The notes beneath the pieces were generated by a model. It did no database searches and was not told where the DNA came from. It worked only from the letters and a program-made list of their open reading frames with translations. Made by a program: the position numbers and the translations under genes. Shown here piece by piece: positions 28,645 through 37,518 of a DNA stretch of 64,000 nt (position 1 is its first letter; the number at the start of each line of letters is the position of its first letter). Source of the DNA: Chloroflexia bacterium SDU3-3 (GTDB taxonomy: Bacteria; Chloroflexota; Chloroflexia; Chloroflexales; Roseiflexaceae); contig WBOU01000009.1 in NCBI GenBank assembly GCA_009268125.1, positions 160,195-224,194 of the forward strand, read 5' to 3'.

Positions 28645-30717
28645 CTATCGTATCCTCCAGATAGTCACGCCGCCCTTGGCGTAGACCTTCTCGTACAGGT
28701 CGGGTAGGCCATCCACCACATCAGGGCGGATGTATTCGGCCCCGCCCGGCGAGGTGTTGCCTGGCCCATCGTAGAGATAGCTGAACCCCGCACGCTTCAG
28801 CGCCTGCACGGCCTCGGGCTGCTCAAGGCTGTGGGCCATGATTGTCTCGTTGACGCCCTGCACCCAAAATTGGAAATCGGGCCGCTCGCCCGCCTCGGTG
28901 CCGTAGGGCGCGGGCTGGACATTGGTGGTGCGGCCAGCCAGGAACGTGATCCACCAGCCGCCATCCGAGCCAGTGTACACGCCGCCGCCGTAGGATGGAA
29001 AGCTATTGACAAAGATCTGCGCGTCCGCCGGGATCTCCTGGCGGATCCAGTCCATCGCCTGCATATCGGCGGGGAAGACCAGCTGATTCTGCGGTGCCAG
29101 GATCTGCTGCTGCCAGGGCAAGCCCCAGCCGATCAGCGCCACGCCCAGCAGCGCGGGCAGGCCCGCCCGCAGCAGCGGCGCACGCACCCGCAGCAGGCCC
29201 AGCGCCAGCTCGGCCCCGTAGGCCAGCGCCGCGCCCGCCAGCGGCATCAGAAACAGATACAGCCCGATCAGCACCGTGAAGCTGGTGATCAGGCCGGTGC
29301 CGGGCAGGTGCAGCAGGTAGGGGTTGGCCGCCAGCCATGTGAGCACCAGCCACCCGGCCAGCAGCAGCGCGCGCCACTGCCGCCGCCAGAGGCACAGCCC
29401 CAGGCCCGCCGCCGCCAGCGCCGCCAGCCACGGCGCCAGGTACAGCCCAAAGGCGTCGCCCACACCAGCGTCGGCGCTGACCGCCGTCGAGAGATAGTAG
29501 CCGCCGATCCGCAGCAGCGCGCCCTCGCGCAGGCGGATGAGCCACGGCAGCGTGGCCAGCACCACAGCCGCGCAGGCCGCCGCTCCAGCCCACACCAGCG
29601 GCAGCAGCCGCGCCAGCCAGGCCCGCCAGGTGTAGCCCGCGCCGCGCTCGTGTAGCCAAGCCGCGCTCAGCGCATAGCACACATATAGCGGCACAAAGCA
29701 CACCGCGAACACCGCGATCCGGTAGTGTGTGACCACAATGCCTGCAGTTGTGAGCGCCGCCAGGGCCACCAGCCGCACCCGCTGGCCCCAGCCCAGCTGC
29801 GGCTGGTCAAGCGTCGCATCCACCAGCCACATCCACGCCACCATGATCGCCACCAGCTCGGTCTGCCCGCCCAGCTGGGTGTAGCGGCCCCAGTTCACAT
29901 AGTAGGCGGGCATGGTGCTCACAAAGACGGTCAGCAGCGCGCCGAACAGCGCCGCGCCCTCGTGGCGCAGCAGCCGCCGCGTCAGCAGGTAGACCATGGG
30001 CGCGGCCAGAGCGCTCTCGACCTGGCCCACCGCGATCACGCTGGCGGTGGCGGGGATGCCGCCCAGCATGGACAGGAAGGCCGCCAGGCTATGGAAGCCG
30101 TAGTGGTAGGTGAAGGTTTTTAGCGGCGCGTAGGGCTGCCACGAGGAAAACAGGCCGCCGTGATCGATCAGCAGCTGCGTGATGATGGTATGGTGGTACG
30201 AGTCGCCAAACATCGCCACCGGCAGGTCGCGGCTCACATACAGCCGCAGCAGCAGCGCCAGCGCGGTGATGCCCAGCAGCGCCACGTGTGAGGGCGAGAG
30301 CGCAAGGCCAGCCCGCGCGTGCCCGCGCCGCCGCCACCAGCCCCAGGCCACCACCCCAGCGCAGAGCGCCAGCAGCGCCCATGCCAGCGCCGCACCCCAG
30401 CGCAGCCCCACCAAGCTCGACCCGAGCAGCAGCAGCGGGATAGCCGAGCAGCTCACCCCGACGGCCAGCACCCAGCGCTCGGCGGGGGCCAGCGGGCCAA
30501 ACCACAGCAGCTCCAGCAGGGCCATGCCGGGCAGCAGGAGCAGCGCCGCAGCCGCCACGATCGGCAGCAGCGCGGGGATCACGTTCCGCGCCCCCCACAG
30601 CACCATGGCTGGGGCGAGCGCGCACACGATAGCGAAGATCAGCGCTGCGGCAAGGGCTTGCTTCCACCAGCTATACCTAACCAAAGATGGCTCATCTCGC
30701 AAGGCCACTTGCTCCAT
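28645..30717 (-). CDS. Large polytopic membrane protein, GT-C-like (paralogue of the 15174-17198 product)
   Basis: The 690-residue product has ten or more hydrophobic helices. The loop 'LPVAMFGDSYHHTIITQLLIDHGG' (acidic D followed by HH) and 'FTYHYGFHSLAAFLSML', then 'AYYVNWGRYTQLGGQTEL', match the equivalent motifs of the membrane protein at 15174-17198. The C-terminal soluble domain begins near residue 555. It resembles GT-C membrane transferases, with an early-loop acidic residue as a possible catalytic base. The start has a moderate site upstream. The carbamoyltransferase and GT4 follow in the same direction, so the three probably act in one glycan pathway. The donor is unknown. Confidence 0.75.
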   Translation of the reverse strand: MEQVALRDEPSLVRYSWWKQALAAALIFAIVCALAPAMVLWGARNVIPALLPIVAAAALLLLPGMALLELLWFGPLAPAERWVLAVGVSCSAIPLLLLGSSLVGLRWGAALAWALLALCAGVVAWGWWRRRGHARAGLALSPSHVALLGITALALLLRLYVSRDLPVAMFGDSYHHTIITQLLIDHGGLFSSWQPYAPLKTFTYHYGFHSLAAFLSMLGGIPATASVIAVGQVESALAAPMVYLLTRRLLRHEGAALFGALLTVFVSTMPAYYVNWGRYTQLGGQTELVAIMVAWMWLVDATLDQPQLGWGQRVRLVALAALTTAGIVVTHYRIAVFAVCFVPLYVCYALSAAWLHERGAGYTWRAWLARLLPLVWAGAAACAAVVLATLPWLIRLREGALLRIGGYYLSTAVSADAGVGDAFGLYLAPWLAALAAAGLGLCLWRRQWRALLLAGWLVLTWLAANPYLLHLPGTGLITSFTVLIGLYLFLMPLAGAALAYGAELALGLLRVRAPLLRAGLPALLGVALIGWGLPWQQQILAPQNQLVFPADMQAMDWIRQEIPADAQIFVNSFPSYGGGVYTGSDGGWWITFLAGRTTNVQPAPYGTEAGERPDFQFWVQGVNETIMAHSLEQPEAVQALKRAGFSYLYDGPGNTSPGGAEYIRPDVVDGLPDLYEKVYAKGGVTIWRIR

Positions 30718-30804
30718 ACCAGCCCCTAGCGCTGCAAATCTGTGTGCGAAAGCGCATTATACGAGCGCCAAAAAGGTGTGTCAATCGCAGCTCGGCGCGG
30801 CGAG

Positions 30805-31104
30805 CTAGAGCACATAGCCACGCTTGCGCGCGACCTCCTCTTTGTGCTTGCGAAACAACACGTCGCGCTCGGTCGCCTTCAGCTCGCGCTGGTAGGTGCC
30901 CAGGATGCGCTCGACCTCGGCATCGATCTCGGCCTCGACCGCCAGATCGGCCATGATGAAGTCGTAGATCTCCTTCACCCGCGCGGCGCGGCCTGTGCCG
31001 GGCTTCACACCCTTCGGCTCTTTGTACGACAGCAGGCCGCGCTGCTCTAGCTCATCGTGCAGGCGCTCAGAAATGCGGCGGACTTTATCCTCGGACAGAC
31101 GCAT
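30805..31104 (-). CDS. DUF507 family protein
   Basis: The 99-residue product opens 'MRLSEDKVRRISERLHDEL' and ends 'ATERDVLFRKHKEEVARKRGYVL', the conserved ends of the DUF507 family. It is mostly helical and highly charged, with no membrane segment, so it is cytoplasmic. The ATG at 31104 has GGGAGG upstream; an in-frame start further out adds unrelated residues. No function is established for the family. Confidence 0.85.
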   Translation of the reverse strand: MRLSEDKVRRISERLHDELEQRGLLSYKEPKGVKPGTGRAARVKEIYDFIMADLAVEAEIDAEVERILGTYQRELKATERDVLFRKHKEEVARKRGYVL

Positions 31105-31141
31105 AGCACCACCTCCCAGACCTATTCGCAGAAGCTGCTGC

Positions 31142-31150
31142 ATTATAGCA
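31142..31150 (-). promoter_or_regulatory. Extended -10 promoter of the DUF507 gene
   Basis: On the minus strand this reads TGCTATAAT, 37 bases before the start codon at 31104. Confidence 0.6.
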
Positions 31151-31169
31151 CCGCTCGACCGCAGCCAAA

Positions 31170-31205
31170 AAAGAAGGGCGGCAGGCAGAAAGCTGCCCGC
31201 CGCCC
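31170..31205 (-). terminator. Intrinsic terminator of the NACHT-like/FGE gene
   Basis: GGGCGGCAGGCAG (31176-31188) pairs with 31193-31205 with one mismatch. Read on the minus strand, TTCTTTTTT follows the stem. Confidence 0.8.
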
Positions 31206-31220
31206 AGGTCGCACTCGCGG

Positions 31221-33872
31221 CTAGCCCTCATCCGCCGCCAGCGTGATCAGCGGCAAGCCCAGCACCACGCGGAAGCCCAGGTGGTAGCGCCAGTAGTCCA
31301 CGGGCAGTCGGCTGCGGTAGGTGCAGCGCGCGTGCGTGGGCAGCGATGCGCACGACGAGCCGCGCAGTGTGTACGAGCCAGCCTCGTGGAACGATGCCAG
31401 CGCACCTGGGTAGCTGGCATACTCGCTCATGGTCCACTCCCACACATTGCCAATCATGTCGTGTGCGCCATAGGCGCTCTGCCCAGCAGGGAAGCAGCCC
31501 ACCGGCGCGGTAGTCCACGCGCCGCGGCCCTCGGTGGTGTTGGCCGCACCGGACAGCCAGGCATCGCCCCAAGGGTAGGTGCGCTTGCTGCGCCGCCGCG
31601 CATCCCAGCTGGCCACCTTCTCCCACTCCACCTCCAGCGGCAGTCGCACCTCCATGGTTGCGGGCAGCAGCCCGGTGGCCCGCAGCTTCACCGTGAGCCA
31701 CTGGCAGTAGGCCACCGCATCGCCCCATGTCACACCCACCACCGGCTGCGAGGGGTTGTTGTACGACTGGTCGTACCAGTATTTGGGGCGCGGTTGCGAC
31801 GGCATCTCATCCAAAAAGCGGCCATACTCGCGATTCGTCACCGGGTAGGTGCCGATCGCAAACGCTGGTATGTCCACCCACTGCTGCGGCCCCTCATCTT
31901 CGTAGCCGTCGCGCGTGCCCAGCAGGAAGGCCCCGGCGGGCACCCGCACCAGCGGCGGCAGCATAGTGGCGAAGCGCGGGTCGCCCAGCTGGCCCAGCAG
32001 CATGCCCGCCCGCACCCGCTCGCTCGCCGCCACCTCGCGCATGCGCATGATGTCCTGCAGGCGCTCCTGAAGCTCGGCCAAGATGGCCCGCTCGGGCGTG
32101 CCGATCGACTCGAACTCGATCAGGCATTCGGCAGCCAGCAGCGTATCGCTCACGGCGCGCTCGCTTGAGTGCTGCGCGCTCTCCAGCAGCAGCCGCAGCA
32201 GCTCGCGCGCCGCATACACGCCCGCGCCCAGGGCCAGCTCGCGCACGGCCAGCAGCAGCGTCTCGCGCCAGCGCGGCTCGGCGGCTAGGCTATGGGCGCG
32301 GGTGGGGAAATCCTGCTGCGCGGCCAGCGCGCGGGCGGCCAGGTACTCGCGCAGCGAGCGCCACGGCATGGCGTACTCGCTCGACGACTCGTTGGTGGCC
32401 AGCAGGCCGTGGCGGCACAGCCACTGCAGCAGCTGCGGGATCACGTGCTCCACCGCGCGCCGCCACTCGACGCCCATGTGCATCAAGCTCTCGCGCAGCC
32501 ACGGCTCGACCTCAGGGTAGCGCATGGTGGCTGGCATGTCGCCGCTCAGGTCGGGGCGCAGCTGCAGGGCCAGGGCCAGCGGCTGCAGCAGCGCCAGCCG
32601 CATCTCCAGCCGCGCCAGCTGCTCCACATCCAGCATGCTCGCGAGCGGCGCAATCGCCTCCTCGCTGCGGCGCTGCTCCCAGCGCTCCAGCAGCAGATCG
32701 ATCATGCGCGTGAACACCACCCCGCGCGCGCTGGGCAGCGGCTGGCCCTCGGCCTCGGTGAGCAGACACACCACCGCGCCCAGCGGGTTGCTGGCCATGG
32801 TGCGCAGCCGCTCGTGGGTGCGGATGCTGCTGCAGATCCGCCGCGTGTAGCTTTCCGGCTCGTCAAAGGTGAGCGCGCTCAGCGGGGTGAGCAGCGGGTA
32901 GTAGGCGACGATCAGCGCATCAAGCTGCTCGTTTTCCAATGGGGGCAGGCTGTAGTGGCTGAAGCCAAACAGCGACGCGGTGGAGAGATTGGACAGATGG
33001 CGGCAGGTGAACACATAGCGACTATCGGGGTAGCGGGCCACAAAACGGCTGATCATGGCGGGCAGGTTGCGCCCCCGCTCACCTACCATGATCTCATCCA
33101 GCCCATCGATCATCACCAGGCCCAGCCCTGCGCGCAGCGCCTGCTCGATCGCGGGCAGCGCCGAGGCAAAGCCGTCGTGCTGGAAGGTATACTCGATCAC
33201 ATCCCAGAGGCCCAGCTGCCGTCCCGCCACATCCAGCGCCGCCATGGCGCGCGCGATGTCGTAGGAGTCGAGCACCACGGGGATGGGGGCGCTGTCGAGC
33301 ATGCGCGGGAAGAAGGCCATCTGGCGCTCATCGCCGCTGTGCAGGCCGATGCAGGCCAGGGCCAGCCGCCGGATGGCGATCGTCTTGCCGCCGCCCAGCT
33401 CGGATGCGATCAGAATGCGGGTGTGGTTGTCGGCCAGCAGCCCGGCCAGGGTGGCGGTGGGCATACCAGCGGCCTGCGGCGTAAGATCACGCTCGATATA
33501 GATATCGCTGAGCGGCAGGGCTGGGCCGCGCCACTCGGCGAGGCCGTCGAGCGAGATATAGCCCAGTCGGTCGCCCACGGTGCGCAGATACGCACGCAAC
33601 GTGCTGTTCTGGTGAGCACCCAGCACGATCGTCGCGCTCAGGCCGCGATCCGAGGCGGTATCGCCGGGCTGCTCATCCACATCCGCACCAAGGGAGGCAA
33701 GCTCGGCCTTCACCTGAGCGATCTGCATCCTGGTATCATCCAGCTGATGTCGGATATGCAACGGGGTGAGAGGCCCAAAGTGAGAGCATTGCTCTTCGAG
33801 ATAGGCCACAGTCCGCCGATGGATGGCAAGCCGCGTTTGCAGCGATGAGATTGGATCGACACCAATGGCCAT
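31221..33872 (-). CDS. STAND NTPase (NACHT-like) fused to an FGE-sulfatase domain
   Basis: The 883-residue product has an N-terminal helical hairpin (about 10-65). Next is an NTPase core with a P-loop 'ASELGGGKT' (156-164, first Gly of Walker A replaced by Ser) and Walker B 'GLVMIDGLDEI' (251-261). The sensor-like 'YVFTCRH' is at 287-292. A helical region (about 300-635) follows, where STAND proteins place winged-helix and helical repeats. Residues about 640-875 form a formylglycine-generating-enzyme (sulfatase-modifying factor) domain: 'VRVPAGAFLLGTRDG', 'YPVTNREYGRFL', 'GVTWGDAVAYCQWL', 'RLPLEVEWEKVA', 'GNVWEWTMSEY', 'HLGFRVV'. The cysteines of catalytic FGE are not in the expected positions, so the domain may bind ligand without catalysis. 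Such fusions are typical of conflict or signalling systems. Confidence 0.85.
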   Translation of the reverse strand: MAIGVDPISSLQTRLAIHRRTVAYLEEQCSHFGPLTPLHIRHQLDDTRMQIAQVKAELASLGADVDEQPGDTASDRGLSATIVLGAHQNSTLRAYLRTVGDRLGYISLDGLAEWRGPALPLSDIYIERDLTPQAAGMPTATLAGLLADNHTRILIASELGGGKTIAIRRLALACIGLHSGDERQMAFFPRMLDSAPIPVVLDSYDIARAMAALDVAGRQLGLWDVIEYTFQHDGFASALPAIEQALRAGLGLVMIDGLDEIMVGERGRNLPAMISRFVARYPDSRYVFTCRHLSNLSTASLFGFSHYSLPPLENEQLDALIVAYYPLLTPLSALTFDEPESYTRRICSSIRTHERLRTMASNPLGAVVCLLTEAEGQPLPSARGVVFTRMIDLLLERWEQRRSEEAIAPLASMLDVEQLARLEMRLALLQPLALALQLRPDLSGDMPATMRYPEVEPWLRESLMHMGVEWRRAVEHVIPQLLQWLCRHGLLATNESSSEYAMPWRSLREYLAARALAAQQDFPTRAHSLAAEPRWRETLLLAVRELALGAGVYAARELLRLLLESAQHSSERAVSDTLLAAECLIEFESIGTPERAILAELQERLQDIMRMREVAASERVRAGMLLGQLGDPRFATMLPPLVRVPAGAFLLGTRDGYEDEGPQQWVDIPAFAIGTYPVTNREYGRFLDEMPSQPRPKYWYDQSYNNPSQPVVGVTWGDAVAYCQWLTVKLRATGLLPATMEVRLPLEVEWEKVASWDARRRSKRTYPWGDAWLSGAANTTEGRGAWTTAPVGCFPAGQSAYGAHDMIGNVWEWTMSEYASYPGALASFHEAGSYTLRGSSCASLPTHARCTYRSRLPVDYWRYHLGFRVVLGLPLITLAADEG

Positions 33873-33999
33873 GCGGTATGTATACTCCTGGCACAACAGG
33901 CGCGGGAATACATCGATATCGTTAAAAAGCGCGGATGGCTAGCGAGCATTGCTGCTCACCGCCGGTTCCGCGCATTCGACACAATCATTATGACCCTTG

Positions 34000-34398
34000 T
34001 TAGGCAAATCGTGACATGAGCGGAATAGTAGGTTGTAGGAAAGATGAGACCTCTTGTAGCAGGGCGTCAAGGTTGAACGGCTTGAAGATCACGCGCTGGA
34101 TACCCGCGCGGCGGGCGGCATAGAGCGTAGCGCCCACACCATAGGCGGTCATGGCGATGATCGGGACATCCTCGTGCAGCGGATCGGATCGGAGCTGGCG
34201 GGCAACCTCAAGCCCATCGATACCCGGCAGATTGATATCCATCACGATCAGCGATGGGCGATGGCGATGGGCTTTCTGGACAGCTTCAAGGCCGCTTTCG
34301 GCCTCGATGACACGGCAGCCATTCTTGGTGAGAAGTCGCGTGACGATCTTGCGAATATCGGCGGAATCATCAACTACCAGAACAAGGTTGGTTGTCAT
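34000..34398 (-). CDS. Single-domain response regulator
   Basis: The 132-residue product is a CheY-like receiver: 'NLVLVVDDSADIRKIV' with acidic D10/D11, phospho-acceptor D54 in 'LIVMDINLPGIDG', 'PIIAMTAYG' with the conserved Thr, and Lys in 'VIFKPFNLD'. No output domain follows, so it must act through a partner or as a phosphate sink. The ATG at 34398 is preceded by GAAGG; an upstream in-frame ATG would add an unrelated 25-residue tail. No kinase gene is adjacent. Confidence 0.92.
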   Translation of the reverse strand: MTTNLVLVVDDSADIRKIVTRLLTKNGCRVIEAESGLEAVQKAHRHRPSLIVMDINLPGIDGLEVARQLRSDPLHEDVPIIAMTAYGVGATLYAARRAGIQRVIFKPFNLDALLQEVSSFLQPTIPLMSRFA

Positions 34399-35116
34399 GG
34401 GCGTGCCTTCCCATCTGTATATGCATGCGGGACGAGATCTGGCAGGGTATCGCAACGGGATATATTGTTGCAACTACATTATGTCGTAGAACAGTATAGT
34501 GGATAGGGCGGGCTGAGTCAATGCAATTTTAATGAAATTCTTACAATTTTTTCCTTAAAAGATAAATGCCCGCCTGGGATTAGGCACCCCAAGATAGTCT
34601 ACATGCTGAAACGCCAAAATAATCCTAGCGGTAGCCTAATACCATTTTATTACCACCGGTAATACTTGCCTTGCTAGTATCATTCACGCGCAGAGCCACC
34701 CGTTTAAATAAGTACTTCTCGTCTACTCATGCGGCTGTTAGGGCAGGCAATAGCATGCCTGTTCGTGCTCTTTTTCTTTGCGTGCGCTTGTAGCCACATG
34801 CGTCTGCAAGTGTAGCCAGATTATAAAGCGGAGCATGTTCATCGCGATCGCAAACAGCGAATCAATATCATGCCAATTATGACGATCAGGCCCAGAGATC
34901 GAATCAAACATAAGGTATATAACGCATCGCACAATCATACAACAATCGGACTAGATGCTCCCGCTTATTTTGCAACATATGCGCAAAGAACGATCATAGC
35001 GATCATAATCATCACCCAACGGGCAAGCATGAATCTGCTCCCCAAGCGATGCTTGGAGAGCAGAAATGATGGCCCCATTTCTATGACAGAGCCTATGATC
35101 CTTCCAAAACTGACGA
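34399..35116. other. AT-rich gene-free region of about 720 bp
   Basis: This gap is clearly richer in A and T than the rest of the window. No ribosomal, tRNA or known protein pattern could be read. A 66-residue minus-strand frame at 34738-34938 has a hydrophobic helix but no ribosome-binding site or neighbouring homology that I can see. Small inverted repeats occur (for example TTACC/GGTAA near 34660), none with terminator form. The stretch may be the remnant of a lost or transferred segment. Confidence 0.55.
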
Positions 35117-37213
35117 TCAGTGTGAGATGTGCGCCTTCTTCTGGGCCTCGACGAGGGCGGCCAGCAGGTGGGCAGGCACATCGTCGTAGTGGTCGAAGCG
35201 CTGCGAGAAGTGGCCGCGCCCCTGGGTCATCGAGCGCAGGTCGGTAGCGTAGCGCAGGATCTCGGACAGCGGCACGTGGGCGGTGATGTGGGTGTGGCCA
35301 TTCTCGGGCAGCATGCCCAGCACGCGCCCGCGCCGCGTGGTGATGTCGCCCATGATGTCGCCGGCAAACTGATCGGGGATGTTGATCTCCAGCTGGTAGA
35401 CCGGCTCCAGCAGCGCGGCACCGGCCTTGAGCGCGGCCTGCTTGAAGGCCTCGTGCCCGGCGATCTGGAAGGCGATGTCCTTGCTGTCCACGGGGTGCAT
35501 CTTGCCGTCGAACAGCTCGACCCGCACATCGATCATGGGATTGCCAGTGATCACGCCCTCCTGCATGGCGGCGCGCACGCCCTTTTCAACCGAGGGGATA
35601 AACGAGCGGTCGATCACGCCGCCGACGATGGCGTTGACAAACTCCAGCGGGTCGGCGCGGTTCGGGTCGGTGGGCAGCGGCTCGACGCGGATGGTGACAT
35701 CGGCGAACTGGCCAGCGCCGCCCGACTGCTTCTTGTGGCGGTACTGCGCCTCGGCCTTGCCGCGAATGGCCTCGCGGTAGGCCACCTTGGGCAGCTCGAT
35801 ATCGACATCGACATCGAACTTGTGCTTCATGCGCTCGGCCAAGATCTGCAGGTGCGACTCGCCCAGGCCGGAGAGCAGGGTGCCGCCCTGACTGTCGCGG
35901 CTCAGGGTGATCGAGGGGTCCTCCTCGATCATGTGCTGCAGCGCGACGCCCATCTTGTCTAGATCGTTGCGGGTGTGGGGCTTGATCACGGCGGTGAACT
36001 CGACGGGCGGGAAGGCGATCGGGGCTAGGCGCAGCGGGCGGTCGAGCTGGCAGAGCGTGTCGCCGGTGAGCGCGTCGGGCAGCTTGGTGGCCGCGCCGAT
36101 GTCGCCCGCCACCAGCTCGGTGGTGGGGATCTGCTCTTTGCCGCGCAGCAGTACCAGCTGGCCGATGCGCTCTTCCTTGCCGGTGCGGGCGTTCATCACG
36201 GTGGTGTTGGCGGAGATCTTGCCGCTGTAGACCCGCAGGCACGAGACCTTGCCGTAGCGGTCGGAGATGGTCTTGAAGACCATCGCGCCTAGCGGCTGGG
36301 CGGTGCTGGGGCTGATGGCCACCGGCTTGCCCGTAGCTGGCTCGCTGGCCACGATGCTGACGCGGGCGGCGGAGGGGATGCAGTCGAGGATGCCATCCAG
36401 CAGCTGGGCGGTGCCCACGGCCTGGTCGGCGGCGCCGCACAGCACCGGCACGATCGAGCCGTTGGCGATGCCCGCGCGCAGGCCGCGCTGCAGCTCCTCG
36501 GGGGTGAGCGCGTCGGCCCCACCCTCAAGGTACTTTTCGATCAGGTCGTCGTTGGTGGCGGCGATCTTGTCGATCAGCTTCTCGCGCCACTCCAGCTCTA
36601 GCTCGCGGTGCTCGGCGGGGATGTCGGCGTCGACGAACGAGCCGTCGTGGGCGGGGGCGATCATCCAGGCGCGCTGGCGACGCAGCGAGATAATGCCCTT
36701 CAGCTCGCGCTGCGCGCCGATCGGGATCTGCAGCGGGATGACCGAGGCATCCAGCAGCTGCTGGGCCTGCTCGACGGCGCGGAAGAAGTTGGCGTTCTCG
36801 CGGTCGAGCTTGTTGATGAAGAGGATGCGCGGCACGCCCAGCCGCACGGCCTCGGCCCAGGCGGCCTCGGTGCCGACCTCGACGCCGCCAGCGGCGTCGA
36901 TCACGATCACCGCGCCCTCGACCACGCGCATGGCTGCGGCCACATCGCCTGCGAAGTCGGCGTAGCCGGGCACGTCGATCAGGTTGATCTTGTCGTCTTT
37001 CCACTCGATAGGGGCAACGGAGAGATTGATGGAGAGGTGTCGCTTCTGCTCATCCGGGTCGTAATCGCTGACGGTGTTGGCATCCTCGACTCGTCCAGCG
37101 CGGGGTATAGCCTTGGCGGTGAGCAGCAGCGATTCGAACAGGGTCGTCTTCCCGCATCCGCCATGGCCAAAAAGCCCAACGTTGTGGATACGTTCAGTGC
37201 CATAGGTTCGCAT
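35117..37213 (-). CDS. Elongation factor G-like GTPase (FusA2 type, altered GTPase motifs)
   Basis: The 698-residue product aligns over its whole length with EF-G: GTPase domain, domain II, and domains III to V ending 'GRGHFSQRFDHYDDVP'. G1 is 'GHGGCGKTT' (16-24) where EF-G has AHIDAGKTT. The switch I segment 'EQKRHLSINLS' (55-65) replaces the usual ERGITI. G3 is 'DVPGYADF' (80-87), so the catalytic His of DTPGHVDF is Tyr84. G4 'NKLDREN' is intact. Such EF-G2/FusA2 proteins accompany a normal EF-G elsewhere in the genome and probably have a special role on the ribosome. Tandem ATGs are present; the second (37213) is best spaced from AAGGAGG. An 8-bp hairpin lies in the leader (37285-37305). 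Confidence 0.9.
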   Translation of the reverse strand: MRTYGTERIHNVGLFGHGGCGKTTLFESLLLTAKAIPRAGRVEDANTVSDYDPDEQKRHLSINLSVAPIEWKDDKINLIDVPGYADFAGDVAAAMRVVEGAVIVIDAAGGVEVGTEAAWAEAVRLGVPRILFINKLDRENANFFRAVEQAQQLLDASVIPLQIPIGAQRELKGIISLRRQRAWMIAPAHDGSFVDADIPAEHRELELEWREKLIDKIAATNDDLIEKYLEGGADALTPEELQRGLRAGIANGSIVPVLCGAADQAVGTAQLLDGILDCIPSAARVSIVASEPATGKPVAISPSTAQPLGAMVFKTISDRYGKVSCLRVYSGKISANTTVMNARTGKEERIGQLVLLRGKEQIPTTELVAGDIGAATKLPDALTGDTLCQLDRPLRLAPIAFPPVEFTAVIKPHTRNDLDKMGVALQHMIEEDPSITLSRDSQGGTLLSGLGESHLQILAERMKHKFDVDVDIELPKVAYREAIRGKAEAQYRHKKQSGGAGQFADVTIRVEPLPTDPNRADPLEFVNAIVGGVIDRSFIPSVEKGVRAAMQEGVITGNPMIDVRVELFDGKMHPVDSKDIAFQIAGHEAFKQAALKAGAALLEPVYQLEINIPDQFAGDIMGDITTRRGRVLGMLPENGHTHITAHVPLSEILRYATDLRSMTQGRGHFSQRFDHYDDVPAHLLAALVEAQKKAHISH

Positions 37214-37518
37214 CATGTCCTCCTTGACGACGCGAAGTCGCCCACGTAGAGCCAACGGGCAGTCCCAGAGGAGTCGAACGGACCCGAGCAGCGGCCCTGC
37301 TCGGCTCCCGGCGGTTTGTCACGTTGGTTCCAATACCGCTCTCCACTGTTCCGTGGGGATTAAGGGTATGTTATCGAAGTTTGCGGGCGGGGTCAATAGC
37401 CAAAAAAAGGCGCTGTGTTGTGGTTTCAACACCATGGGGTGGCGGTGGGTTGCGGAAGCAACACAGGCGGCGGCGGATGCACAGATTGCGCGTTCGGGCA
37501 AGTTGCCCTGTCTATGAG
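37214..37518. other. Leader region of the EF-G-like gene, no gene found
   Basis: CCGAGCAG (37285-37292) pairs with CTGCTCGG (37298-37305) in the 5' leader of the EF-G-like mRNA. A run of A7 at 37403-37409 and scattered Ts are present, but no promoter could be assigned with confidence. A T-arm-like 'GTTCGACTC' on the minus strand does not fold into a tRNA. Confidence 0.5.

Noticed and set aside
31221-31400. Diversity-generating retroelement target in the FGE domain
   Set aside because: The C-terminal codons are not enriched in AAY codons, no template repeat was seen, and no reverse transcriptase gene is in the window.
34738-34938. Transposase fragment
   Set aside because: The 66-residue frame has a hydrophobic helix but no DDE or other transposase motif and no terminal repeats.
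37214-37330. tRNA gene on the minus strand (T-arm-like GTTCGACTC)
   Set aside because: The putative T stem does not pair and no acceptor or anticodon arm can be formed.
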